A stretch of 64,000 nucleotides of DNA from Calendula officinalis (taxonomy: Eukaryota; Streptophyta; Magnoliopsida; Asterales; Asteraceae): positions 71,744,372-71,808,371 of the forward strand of contig OY970824.1 of NCBI GenBank assembly GCA_963853835.1, read 5' to 3'. A model generated the notes under the pieces. That model did no database searches and was not told where the DNA came from. It saw only the letters and a program-made list of their open reading frames with translations. The position numbers and the translations under genes are program-made. Positions 13,041 to 23,720 of this stretch are shown here, in pieces; the first letter of the stretch is position 1; every line of letters starts with the position of its first letter.

Positions 13041-13430
13041 AAGAAGTATATGTGATACATTGTTGTTTTTACGATTTTTTAGGTAAAAAATTATAATGAT
13101 GGTTAAATTAGATGAATTGGATGGTTAGTGGGGAATGAGTCCCACACCTTTTGAAAAAAGTGAGGTTAATTATGTTTGAAAGTAAAAGTATGAGTAAAAT
13201 GATCATTTCACAATATTAAATAAAGTAAGGTTAATGATGTTTAAAAGTAAAAGTAAGGGTAAAGGGGTCATTCCACTTTATTAAAGTGTGTGGTTAGTGG
13301 GCGGGATCCACTATTTTTTACCAAACAAGGTAAAAATTTTAAAGTATATCACTTATTTTGATACACCAAAATATGAAAAGTGTGTCTAAATTTTTAATCG
13401 GAGAAAATACTTATTTTAAATCGGAGGAAG
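13041..13430. mobile_element. Degenerate Stowaway-like MITE, copy 1
   Basis: Internal sequence (ttggatggttagtggggaat, cccacaccttttga, ttaatgatgtttaaaagtaa) matches the better-preserved copies at 13577-13892 and, inverted, at 29119-29389. The right end reads atcggaggaagtaat. The left end is eroded. Two terminal-like repeats at the right side suggest a rearranged or partly duplicated copy. Confidence 0.55.
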
Positions 13431-13576
13431 TAATAATTATTAAACCTGACATCCTTTTAACATGTTACATAATCCTCCGATCAAGGCAACTGATGTATTA
13501 TGAAGATGCAAATATGAGAAACCCACTTTGGAATATGTCATCAATCTCTATCTTTTTTCTTCTTATGTTCCTTTAC

Positions 13577-13892
13577 TACTTACTCCAATTCAAAATAAGT
13601 GATACATTTGAGGTTTCACGATTTTTGAGGTAAAAGATTATAATAATAATTAAATTATATTAATTGGATGGTTGATAGGGAATGAGTCTCACACCTTTTG
13701 AATAAAGTAAAGTTAATGATGTTTAAAAGTAAAAAGTAAGGGTAAAGAAGTCATTTCACTTTGTTAAAGTAGATAGTTAGTGGATGTGGGTCCTATTATT
13801 TTAGCCAAATAATGAAACTTTTCAAAGTGTATCACTTATTTTGAATCACCCAAAAAGAAAGGTGTATCATTTATTTTGAATCGGAGGAAGTA
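13577..13892. mobile_element. Stowaway-like MITE, copy 2
   Basis: 316 bp with terminal inverted repeats: left tactTACTCCaattcaaaat with aagtgatac following, right gtatcatttattttgaatcg ending ggaggaagta. The TA borders fit Tc1/mariner-type MITEs. The LTR element at 13896 begins three bases beyond its right end, so this end was probably the insertion site. Confidence 0.7.
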
Positions 13893-13895
13893 TAT
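13891..13895. repeat. Target-site duplication TATAT (left)
   Basis: TATAT directly before the LTR start TGTTGAG at 13896. The same five bases follow the 3' LTR at 27417-27421. A 5-bp duplication is standard for LTR retrotransposons. Confidence 0.75.
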
Positions 13896-14123
13896 TGTTG
13901 AGTCATATTTAGTTGTAATCAATAGTCTAGGGACTAGTTATGTAACATTGTATATTAGTTTGGGATTAGTCTTAGGACTAATTAGACAATTAGGGAGATG
14001 GTATATAAACCAAAGATGTAATCCCTAATTGTAACTTTCACCATTAATCAAATTATCTTTCTTGAAAGTTCACTCTCCCCATCTCTCTACTTTCTCTCTC
14101 TAAAACCCTTCTTCTTCTCCAAG
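13896..14123 (+). repeat. 5' LTR (truncated) of the outer LTR element
   Basis: 228 bp that match 27126-27353 with a single mismatch that I can see (14081 region, cccca versus cccct). The 3' copy goes on for 63 more bases to ...atttca at 27416; here the match stops abruptly at ctccaag and unrelated sequence follows. So the 5' LTR lost its last ~63 bp and its primer-binding site at this location. Confidence 0.85.
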
Positions 14124-14727
14124 ATTTGGAAAATGAAATTTGTATGAATAATGAGAAAAATCGATTTACAATTGAAAATTTTGACAATGAAGTAACACAA
14201 AGGCAGCAATGAGAAATAAGAGAATTTGCAATAAACAGATGCAATCAGTACCAACCTAGACTGGTAAAGAGATCGTTTACGAATATTACAAAAGCTAATA
14301 CTCAACATTGATAACCTTGTGTGATTGTAAATTTGCACGAGGTTGAAAAACTGTTTGAGGAAAATAAAAAATTTATTAGCAATATAGAGTAGGAAGATTT
14401 GTAATAAACAGATGCTATCAGTACCAACTGAAATTGGTAAAGAGATCGTTTACGGATATTACAAAAATTGATACCACATATTGATAATTATAAAAATATT
14501 TGAAGGGAGCACTGGAAAACTGGTTAGCAGTTCTGAAAGGATGCCCCCCCTCAACAGTTGCGTTTCATAAATCATAAAATCAGTTATGCTCCCCCTCGAC
14601 ATATTAATATCGATTTTCTCCCTTTCGACAAGTGAATATATAAATTCTCCCCCTCAACCAATGATATCGATGAAAAACGGGTTTCAAGCAGATGTACTTG
14701 AAAACCATTTCTTTGAAGCACGGGTCA
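14124..14727 (-). other. Retroelement 3'-region-like sequence, inverted
   Basis: Holds two copies of a motif (cagatgc.atcagtaccaac then ggtaaagagatcgtttacg) at about 14237-14282 and 14409-14456. Its reverse complement recurs at 19123-19162 and 19503-19545. On the minus strand it also has several gagggggag tracts (14540, 14590, 14645). This looks like the 3' non-coding part of a minus-oriented element. Confidence 0.45.
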
Positions 14728-14885
14728 TACACAGAAGTGTGTACAAGCCATTCTGTTGAGGCTCGAGTTATACACTGAAGTGTGTATAAGTCATAGTCCG
14801 TTGAAACGCGAGTTATACACTGAATTGTGTATAAGTCATCTGTTGTGGCCCGAGTTATACACTGAAGTGTGTATAAGTCATTTCT
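14725..14885. repeat. Hairpin-bearing tandem repeat, about 45-bp unit, four copies
   Basis: Four units each contain gagttatacactgaagtgtg followed by tataagtcat; the first unit is variant (gggtcatacacagaagtgtg). Each unit holds an inverted repeat, ttatacac-tgaag... -gtgtataa, able to form a stem-loop. It lies between the gag-like ORF and the inverted 3' region of the element. Confidence 0.8.
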
Positions 14886-15008
14886 GAACTCCAAACACCT
14901 TGCTGGTTATTCTACATAAAACACTTAAAACATGTTTGGTACCCAATTATGTATGGGTCCAAAACGATTAGTGACAGATGGTTTATGTAGAATTGTTTTA
15001 TGATCAAT

Positions 15009-15787
15009 TTAGATCTTTGGAGAACTGCAAGGAGGCAGTTCAGAGGTTGTGGATTTGACGACCCATTTTAAAGATTGTTCAGAGGATTGGATAATCCAAT
15101 GAGATTTTTCATTTTTGATCCATGTGTATTTCACAAACGTTGAAGATTTGGTCGTTGTTTTGTTGTCGCTGTTTGAGGAACCTGAAGACTTTGGCTTAGG
15201 TGCGGAAGATCCTCGAGAAACGTTGTGACAAGAAGACGAGTGTTTATCAGAGATTGGTGGGGTTTTGGAAGAACTCTTCGTCTGTTTGGAGGCATGTGAA
15301 GATGAACCTTTTTGATTAGGTTTGTGTGGACGAGAGACAGATTTCTTGTATGATTGTGGAAAGCATGTTTTGCATGATTTTATAATTTTACCAGATTGAT
15401 GGAAAACATTGATTTTTAAACCACATGGAGCATTTAGCTTAACAAAAAATCGATCATCAGTTTGAGAAATTTGTTTCTTTGTAAGTTTATCATACAGTCT
15501 CTTTTTACCAAATTCATCATGTTTAAAGAACACAGTATCATAATCAGGTGAGTAATTTAAAGGACGATAAACAGAAGCATCATACACTGTTTCAAACGCA
15601 ATTGTCGGAGATGTAAAATTTTTGGAGTTGTTACAATTAATTTTAACAGTGGACGAAGAAACTGAAGACGTATGTGGTCTAGACTTATTAAGCACACATG
15701 GCTTCTTAAGCGTACTAGACTTAGACGAACTCGGCTTCTTAGACTGCACATCTCCTTTGACTCCATTGGGCTTGGGCTCCTTGCCTG
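15009..15787 (-). pseudogene. Copia-type gag-pol fragment (Lys/Ser-rich region), part 2
   Basis: Minus-strand 246-aa open frame, with sequence upstream in another frame. Rich in Ser, Lys and Pro (SSSKSSTLKK, KQTKSSSKTPP), with a central part containing FVKLNAPCGLKINVFH and SCKTCFPQ. This looks like the retroelement polyprotein segment that follows the coiled-coil part in the neighbouring reading frame. A frameshift near 15770-15790 separates it from the upstream part. No protease, integrase or RT follows. Assignment to a retroelement rests on position between the PBS and the 3' repeats and on composition, not on a named catalytic motif. Confidence 0.5.
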
Positions 15788-17640
15788 AGGCTCTATTTTT
15801 CTAAATGAGACGTTTAAGGATGGTGAATTAGAGGTTCTTCTCAACGTAATTGGTACTGGATTAACAGGTGCCGGTCCTATTAATGACGATTTAGAATTTT
15901 GAAGAACATTTTTGTCAGTTTTATGTTTTAATTCTGAAATCGTGTCATCTAATTGATGTATCTTTGTTTGAAGATTTTCTTTTTCTTTATCAAAGGCTTT
16001 ATGAGTTTCATCAATTTCAGATTCAAGTTGGACAATTTTCTTTTCTAAAATTAACGATGGAACATAAAGCTTGGGTTAGACGGTTTGTTTTAACACTTCA
16101 TCCTCAGATAATGAAAATTCATCTGGAGTGACAAGTGGAAAGTATTCATGATTTTCAAATTTTGCTTTCATCTGTTCATATGTTTTGTTCAAAGCAGAAT
16201 AGTTGAAACTGATTTGAGCATATTCTTGCTTTTCTCTGTTGAACTTCTCAATTTCTGCTTCTTCGTCCGGTACATGAAGAAAGCTTTGCCAGATTCCCAA
16301 TTTCATGTAGTCATAGTTGTACAGTGTTGGGAGCACATCAGCGGCTTTTTCCAGATAACGAGGCTTTTCAGCTCCTAGACCCGCTTTTGATTTGTAGTAT
16401 CTGAACTCTTTTGGTTCATTGAACTTGATTGTTTGTTCTGTATGACCGGCGTTCACAATCGTCTGCACCAATTTTTTGATGTGTTCTTCGGCATTTTCCT
16501 TTTTGACAGTAAGACTGTGTATTGTGGCTGATTGTTCATCGATTTCCTTTTTAAAACTGTTGGTTATATCTTTGATTTGTGCATTTAAATTTTGAATTTC
16601 GATGTCAGCCGTCTTCAATTGATCTAGGTAGTCTTTCATCTTGACTTCTGCGGCTTTTATCCAAGTTCGCTCTCCATTTAATTGAATAGCTAAGTCACTG
16701 AGTAGCTTCTTGGAGTTGTCGTTCTCACTTGACACCGTTTTCATGTTCTTAAGGTTTGATATTTCAGCATCCTTGTCATAGATCATTTTATGTAATTGGT
16801 TGACCTCACTGGTGTGAGCAACATAAAAGGTTGACAACTGATTTTGTAGCTCTTCAGTTTGTGTTTGAAAAGAGTTATTTTGAGTTACTTGGGGGAGAAT
16901 TGATTCAAGTTGATTACGAAATATGTCATTTTCTGCTTTTAGGTGCTTGATTTGTGCATTTGAAGTATTATTTGTGTCTACTTTTTGCTGTAGACTTTCT
17001 TTTAATTCAGATATTTTAAATTGAAACACTGATTGTGACGTTGACAACTGATTTTGCAATTCCTTGTTTAATTGTTCAAAGGATTGCATTTGTGATAATT
17101 GAAGAGAACATTGACTTAGATCTTTTAAAAATTGTGCTTTTTCAGTTTCTAAATCTGTTATTTGTTTTGTCAACTGGGCTTTCTCGTCAATTTCAATTAA
17201 AATATTTTTATTAAACAAGGAATTTTCTGATAAATCAGTATCTAAGTCTAAAGAAGAAAAGTGTACCTCTTTCTCATCATTTTCCGGAATGCCCAGATCA
17301 GTCCTCAGTCCAGTGGAAGTATCAGAATTTGATAAAAGTGAATGGATTACCTCAATTTCTTTGTTGGCTTCTTCATTGAATCGATCAGAAACCTCTGCAT
17401 TCTCTTCATCCTTAGTATCTGAATCTTCCATCCATTGAAGATCTTCAACAAAGAACCCCTTTTCAGTCTCAATTCGTTTAGCCATCACCATCTTTCATTC
17501 ATAATACACTGAATCACGAACGATCAATTTCTTTGTAGCATCCAAAGGTGTGATGATTGGTTGTCCAATGATGATTGGTTTTTCAGTTGAAATTGTAGCA
17601 GATAGAACTGATTTGAAACGAGACATCTATACTTTATCGC
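15788..17640 (-). pseudogene. Copia-type gag-like coiled-coil polyprotein fragment, part 1
   Basis: The main open frame, 17491-16076 on the minus strand, is 471 aa: an acidic N-terminus, then a long Gln/Leu/Lys-rich coiled coil, then the segment YNYDYMKLGIWQSFLHVPDE. A TAA at 16076-16078 stops it, but the same frame stays open to about 15780 (PKLYVPSLILEKKIVQLESE onward), so this stop is probably a mutation. An upstream piece (MSRFKSVLSATISTEKP..., about 17624-17494) ends just before it. The element's PBS lies 1.3 kb further upstream at 18971, consistent with gag position. A plain host coiled-coil gene is the alternative; the flanking LTR and PBS argue against it. Confidence 0.55.
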
Positions 17641-18144
17641 ATTTTCCAAGTCTTTATCCACATACTCATTTGTAGCTGGTATAGGTTTTTCCATTTTTTG
17701 TGATTATTAGTGTTGATTGAATTCTCGGGTTGATATGTAGAAGATCTTGTGTTAATCAAATTCCCGTGATTGTATGAGTTACGACCGAGAGAGAAAGAAA
17801 AAAAATATTTAATTTGAATTTTTTTTTTCAAAAATATCTCATATTACAAAACACACTTTAAATATGGTCTAGATTTTCGAATTAGTAAAAATCGACGATC
17901 GGGTTAGAACCTAGGGGTAAATGAATTTTGGAAATTGACCGAAAAATCACAAAAACGCAATATAAAGTGTCTAAAACAAGGGTTTTTGGACCGATAAGTC
18001 GGGTAAACCGCCTACGGCTGTTTACCACGTCGTAGCCTTCGTCTCGAGCTTCGATTTGGTTACTCGTGGGCTTGAAACGGACACTCGAGCTGAAAGTTAT
18101 GATCATTTTAGTACAGTCCCTTTTGTCACGCAATCCTGGGCCGA

Positions 18145-18545
18145 GATGTTGGTTCGAGCCGAAGTCCTTGAGCCGAACTCTTTGAGCCGAACACTTTGAG
18201 CCGAACTGTTGTTTGGGCAGAAGATGGTGTTCGGGCCGAACTTTAATTGGGCCGAAGAAGTGTTCTCGGGCCGAACTTTAATTGGGCCGAACAGTGGAGT
18301 CCTCGGGCCGAACACTGAAGTTCTCGGGCAGAACAGTAATTGGGCCGAATAGTGGAGTTCTCGGGCCGAACACTGAAGTTCTCGGGCCGAACAGTGGAGT
18401 CTTCGGGCCGAACACTTGATGGATCTCGGGCCGAACAGTGGAGTAATCGGGCCGAACACTTGATGGATCTCGGGCCGAACAGTGGAGTCCTCGAGCCGAA
18501 CACTTGATGGATCTCGGGCCGAACTGTTTCGCTGTACTTGAGCAG
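18145..18545. repeat. GC-rich minisatellite in the retroelement leader
   Basis: About eighteen copies of a 17-25 bp unit of the type tcgggccgaacagtggagtc or tcgggccgaacacttgatgg, with a starter region of cgagccgaac forms at 18145-18200. Open frames on the minus strand across this block are just repeat translations (FGPRTPLFGP, CSARELHCSA). It lies between the inverted PBS (18971) and the gag-like ORF, in the untranslated leader of the minus-oriented element. Confidence 0.85.
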
Positions 18546-18970
18546 AACACCCCGAACAGCTAAGAAAAACCCACTAATTTGATCCTAAAACGCTCGTTTC
18601 TTAACCAAAATCGATGATTCTTTTTGCAAAATGATCCAAAAACATTTTCCTTCAATCCATTTCAATGATATTCACGAAAAACAACCTTGATCTAATAGAA
18701 AATTTGAATTTTGATGGTTTTTGAAGCTTTAATGGTATTTACTAAAAATCACAATTTCTTCATCAAAATGGATTGGATTCGAACTAAACTTGATTCTAAG
18801 CTTAATATAATCACAATATGAAGCTATTTAACTCATAAGAACAAGGATTAATACCTCAAATCCGTTTTTTGATTTTTGACCCCTTTTTCTTCAAAAACTT
18901 GATAAACCCTTTTGATCTTCTGATCTGGACAGCAAGCAATGGAAATGGATAGTTTTCAGAGTGAAATTAT

Positions 18971-18982
18971 GCTATGATACCA
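18971..18982 (-). promoter_or_regulatory. Primer-binding site (initiator tRNA-Met type)
   Basis: On the minus strand TGGTATCATAGC begins two bases after the CA that ends an LTR fragment. It differs at one base from the common plant PBS TGGTATCAGAGC, complementary to initiator tRNA-Met. It shows that the gag-like region belongs to a minus-oriented LTR element. Confidence 0.75.
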
Positions 18983-18984
18983 AT

Positions 18985-19103
18985 TGAAATGCATAAAACA
19001 ACAATCAATCCATGGCTTGATGATTAGATGACGAATTTAGATGAAAACTTGGAGAAGAAGAGAGGGTTTTAGAGAGAGAAAGTAGAGAGATAGAGGAGAG
19101 AAC
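18985..19103 (-). repeat. Inverted fragment of LTR 3' end
   Basis: Reverse complement matches the end of the 27126-27416 LTR (ctctctactttctctctcta through tgttttatgcatttca), but with clearly more mismatches than the 5'/3' LTR pair (about eight in the last 63 bp). The match fades above 19103. It supplies the LTR end that the 5' LTR lacks, but in inverted orientation. Confidence 0.75.
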
Positions 19104-21054
19104 AATTGCTGGAAAATTCGTCGATCTCTTTACTGTTTACAATCAGTACTGATTGCATCTGTTTTTAACACCTTCTTGGATTGAGTGTTCTTACCATTTT
19201 TCAAACGATTTTCATACTTAAACGATCAATGGAGAAATCATTTTTCATTTTCTCCATACTGTTCAGATTCTATTTTGACTTCTTCATTTTATCTCACACA
19301 CAAAATCGTTTTTAATGCACTGTTAGATCATTGATCTTTGTATATCCGTCGATCTTTTCTCTGCACACGTTCAGAGAAAATTGCATCTTTGTAAGCGGTA
19401 TAGTTCACTGATCTTTAATATAACCACACAAATTGATTTCTTTTAAATTTCAAATATTTGATTAACAATGTCTTTAATCATCGTGTACGTCATATCCATA
19501 AACGATCTCTTTACTGAAGTTCTTCAATAAAGATTGCATCTGTTTATGACTTCACGTGATTATTGACATCGCTATTTTTCATTTTTCAAATATTTTTCTC
19601 CAAGATTCTTGGATAAATCAATTTTTATCTGGTTACTTCATGAGTACTACATGTTACTGGTTCTAGATTCTGAAACCCACAAATATCAAAATCTTGGCTC
19701 ACATATTACATCGACACACAATTTCCTCTCTCCGTCTACACAAGACAAACATTCAGCATTAGCATGAGGACCCTGGTCATGATCCTCATGAGGGGGAGAA
19801 AAGAGAAAGAAATAGTGCAAGTACTGGGTTTATCACTGAACAACATCAAAAAGAACCACAAACATCTCATCAAAGAAGAAAATTCACATCGTATGTACTC
19901 AGATCAACTGCAAAATCAGAAATATTCTAAATCAAGTGAGAATCAATGTATTAAACTGAAGAACAAGTGAAGAAGAAGAAGAAACCGATTCGTCTAAAGA
20001 AATCATCCATTTCAATCTAAATCTTAAGTGTACAAATCATTCCTTTCAAGTTCTCTATCATCACAATCCAAACCTTAACCGTTCAAATCATTATTTACAA
20101 AACTCAAAACATAATTACCCTGTCCTCACAAAACCTCTATCACAAAATCCAAAACCAATATCTCCAATAGCCAAAATCCCAGACAAATCCTTCCAAATTG
20201 ACATTCCATTACCAGAACTTTTAACCTTAAATGAGATATTTTTTAGAACTTTCTTACACCAACTAATTCAACGAAAAATGTTCCTTTGAGTGTTTGAAAC
20301 TTCGAAGTTCTGTAACGGAAATTATAATTGCTTCTACTGCCACTCAGATGTTATCATTGAAAAGCGAAACCTAGATATGTTAATTACAGCCTTTGACAAA
20401 GAATTGAAATGATCAAACGTAATTCACCATCTTGAAGTACATCTGAGAATACATGAACATTGTAGCTTGCCCATCTTTTCACAAGGTTACACAATCCTCT
20501 ATCAACATTTGATCAGATCAAGGATTTGCAATGAGATCTTGAACTTACTTCATCGTGAGAAAGAGAGCAACGGGCCAATAGAAGCAATTGAAGACGGAAG
20601 ACTGGGATGGAGTGCATCAAGCACAAAAAGGGGGAGATTGTTAGGACTAGTTAAACTAGTTAGTGGTGATTAGTGAGAGGATGTATAAATAGGTGAGATT
20701 AAGGCTAATGATTGTTTAATCCAACTCCCGTGAAAAATAATTGTTTGTTTGAGGGGGAGCGTAACCGTTATCAACATGTTACCTCAACAACAATCATCAA
20801 GAACCATAGATCGACATAAAGCCACAAACGTCAAGAAAAGACTTCCGCTGCTAATCTCTCTATTAATATGGGTCTTATTTTAAGTCGGTCTATAAGTATC
20901 TTCAAAGTAAAGTCTTCAAAATACTTCTTGTGGTTGAAAAGCTACAAGAAGTATCCGTTTTCACAGGTTAACAAAGCTCAAGCTGATCCTGATACATCAC
21001 TATTCAACGAAATATCTACCAGGTGCAACTTTAGCTAAAGATGAAGACTTCGAA
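19104..21054. other. Retroelement interior, no intact gene
   Basis: Holds the repeated cgatctctttact / gattgcatctgttt motifs (19123, 19503), gagggggag tracts at 19790, 20631 and 20752, and at 20638 a second LTR-like start (TGTTAGGACTAG) right after an aaagggggagat tract. It may include a second element's 3' end, but no matching partner LTR is visible. Short ORFs here have no recognisable family. Confidence 0.45.
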
Positions 21055-21059
21055 GATAC
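21055..21059. repeat. Target-site duplication GATAC (left)
   Basis: GATAC precedes the LTR start at 21060 and recurs directly after the 3' LTR at 27089-27093. Confidence 0.9.
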
Positions 21060-21787
21060 TGTTGGAAATATTAATAATTATTTATATTAATTAATACTTA
21101 CAAGTTGGCAAGTTCCCACATTGGTGGGGGGAAGAATATTTAATGGGTTTATAAGGCATTTAATTCCTTAAGCTTTCAAAGGCTTTAGTGGAGGATTAAA
21201 GGCTAGACCCACACGCGCGCCGAGCCGAGACCGATGACGCGAAATGGCGCGATTTAGGCGCACTTTGCACGACGCATCGGTCGCTGAGGAGCTTTCATTT
21301 TTGGTCAGTGTTTCAAAAAGACTGTAACGTATGGGAATTAAACTGGTTAATGACTGTGGCCATTGTAACGTTTTTGGTTAATGACCATAGCAGTTAAAAC
21401 GTTCGGTTTAATGGTCGATATTAAACCCGAGCAGTTACGTTTTTTACCTCTGGTTCACTATAAAAACTGGCTCAAGGCTCAGTTTACAACACACCAAAAA
21501 ACCACACTTGCTCTCTCAATTGCTCCTGCGCTTGTGCTCTGTTCTTTCTCGTTTCTGATTAAACACTTTGTGTTGACTGGTATATCTTGGCTGTAAGATC
21601 TTACCAACGTACTGCATCAAATCCTGGGATGATACGTAGAGGCTAGCAGCATACATCACGTATAAACCTTTAAGGACAGGAACCTTCATTCCGTGCAGTT
21701 TGTTCTTCGTCAACTTTCAGGTTTGTCTATTCATTTTGGTTATTTGATTATTACTAACATTGTTACAGAATATAAAATATTACAACA
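21060..21787 (+). repeat. 5' LTR of the Copia element
   Basis: 728 bp, begins TGTTGGAAATATTAATAATT and ends TTACAACA. Differs from the 3' LTR by scattered substitutions and two 7-bp indels (near 21270 and 21287). I could not recognise a standard initiator-Met PBS just downstream (atcttaaaggtttatatgc). Confidence 0.9.
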
Positions 21788-21862
21788 ATCTTAAAGGTTT
21801 ATATGCTATTTATTTATATTATATTCTGTGACTAATCTCTTAGCCAACTTTTCAGCAAAAGA

Positions 21863-22780
21863 ATGGATACTGAAATCTCCTCCACCAACTTCCGTTTGAT
21901 GAATCAAGAATTCATCAATCTTGATCATTTTGATGGGCAGAACTACACTCATTGGGCTGACAAAGTCTTGTTTATGCTTGCTGTGCTTAAACTAAGCTTT
22001 GTGTTGGATCCTGAATTGCCCCCAATCCCCGCTAATCCAGTCCCTGCTGAGGGAGGTGCCCCTGATGTGCAAGAAATTGCTGATCTTGATAAGAAAAGGG
22101 CTCTAGGTAGAGAGTCTGAACATTTATGCTTGGGACACATCAAGAACTCGTTATCCGACCGTCTATATGATTTGTATGCTCCTATTACAAATCCTATAGA
22201 GTTGTCGAAAGCAATTGAACTCAAGTACAAGGCACATGAAGAAGGTACCAACAAGTATCTTGTGTCCAAATACTTCGAGTTTCAAATGGTAGATGATAAG
22301 CCGATTATGGAGCAAGTGCATGAACTCCAGGTGATAGTGAATAAGTTGAATTCTCTATCTATTAATCTTCCAGGGCTTTTTCAGGTTGGAGCAATCATTT
22401 GCAAGTTACCACCTTCTTGGAAAGATTTTTCCAAGAGAATGATGCACAAATCCGAGGACTACTCTTTGGATGTTCTGTTGAAACACCTCCGTATTGAGGA
22501 GGAAACTCGCAACAGAGACAACAGGGGTAAAGTCGGAATGAGTGTTCAACACGTGTCAGGTGGAGGTCATGGTTCTGCATCTGGTTCAGGCTCAGGTTCT
22601 GGATACAAAGGCAAGAAAGGTTTCAAAATGAACAAGAACTTGGGACCTAAAAAGAAGGAGTTCAAAAGGCCTAATCATCAACAAAGCAACAAACAAAAGA
22701 AAACAGGAAAATGCCATGTTTGTTGAGAAACAGGGCATTATGCACGAGAATGTCCTATGCGGAAATCTGGTCCCACTGGT
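21863..22780 (+). pseudogene. Copia gag with disrupted CCHC zinc knuckle
   Basis: 287-aa frame starting MDTEISSTNFRL, with the capsid-like segment FDGQNYTHWADKVLFML (UBN2/gag family look) and a basic Gly/Ser-rich C-terminus. The CX2CX4HX4C zinc knuckle would read CHVC-x-ETGHYARECP, but TGA at 22724-22726 falls right after the second Cys, so the nucleic-acid-binding finger cannot form in the terminated product. Confidence 0.85.
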
Positions 22781-23720
22781 GGATCTGCAAATGCTGTTGC
22801 AGATCTAACTCACTTGATTGCTAGTGTGGATCTTGGGGAAACCAATATGATTTCCTCATTGAATCGTGTGATTACTGCTCGTGGTTGGTTTCTTGATTCT
22901 GGAGTTAGTATTCATGTTTGTGGTGATCGTAGTAGCTTCCAAACATATGTCCCGGTTCAAGAAGGAACGGTAGTGGCGTGTGCTGATGGTCACAGGGTGC
23001 GTGTTCAAGGAATTGGCACGGTGTTACTAAAATTCCAACATGGAAGTGTGGTCACCCTTTGTGATGTGTTTCATGTGCCTGGAGTTAAGAAGGGGCTTGT
23101 GTCGGCGGCTAAGTTTGATGAGAATGGTTACAAGTTGATGATTGAGGGTGGTAGGATCTTGTTTTCAAAAGATGGGATGTATGTGGGACAAGCCGTTAAT
23201 ACGTGTGGTATGTATCGGCTTGAACTGTTTGAGGGGGTTGTGAGTAGTAATGTTGATTGTGGTGAATCTGTTTGAAGTGTTGGTTTTTATGAGAATGAGT
23301 GTGAAGGTACCGCTGGTGATAGTGACAGTACCACTAGTAATGTTGTTGGTTTTGAACTCAATGAAATAATGTTTTCTGGTTATATTGCTTGTTCAATTTC
23401 TTTATGGCATAAACGTTTAGCTCACACTAATATTAAAAATATTGAAAAAATGCAAACTAAAGGCTTGTTAAAATTAAATAATAAAGTTTTTGACAAATGT
23501 GAAACTTGTGTAAAATGCATTTAAACTATATAAGGCCGATGTTGAAAATCAACATGAAAAACATATAAAGATTCTTCGCTCGGACAGAGGCGGAGAATAC
23601 TTTAATCATGAGTTTGATACATTATGTGAAGAGAATGGTATCAAGCATGAAAGAACTTCACACTATACTCCCTAACAGAATGGTCTGGCTGAAAGAAAGA
23701 ATAGAACTCTTGTTGAGATG
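22781..23720 (+). pseudogene. Copia protease and truncated integrase
   Basis: The protease segment keeps the aspartic active site (WFLDSG, about 22887). The frame stops at 23273. The GAG-pre-integrase zinc-binding part (LWHKRLAHTN ... CETCVKC) follows at about 23398-23525. The next sequence jumps straight to the part just before the second catalytic Asp (LRSDRGGEY, about 23575), so the stretch with the first catalytic Asp is gone. A TAA (23673-23675) interrupts the segment just before the third catalytic residue (AERKNRTL). Confidence 0.85.

Noticed and set aside
14725..14885. CRISPR-like array
   Set aside because: Spacers are not unique, the units are tandem, and the sequence is a plant retroelement.
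18103..18550. Three long overlapping minus-strand ORFs rich in FGPRT / CSARE
   Set aside because: They are translations of the GC-rich minisatellite in three frames, with no start context or non-repeat sequence.
20638..20760. Possible second LTR (TGTTAGGACTAG after a polypurine tract)
   Set aside because: No partner LTR or target duplication could be found, so it is only mentioned as an LTR-like start.
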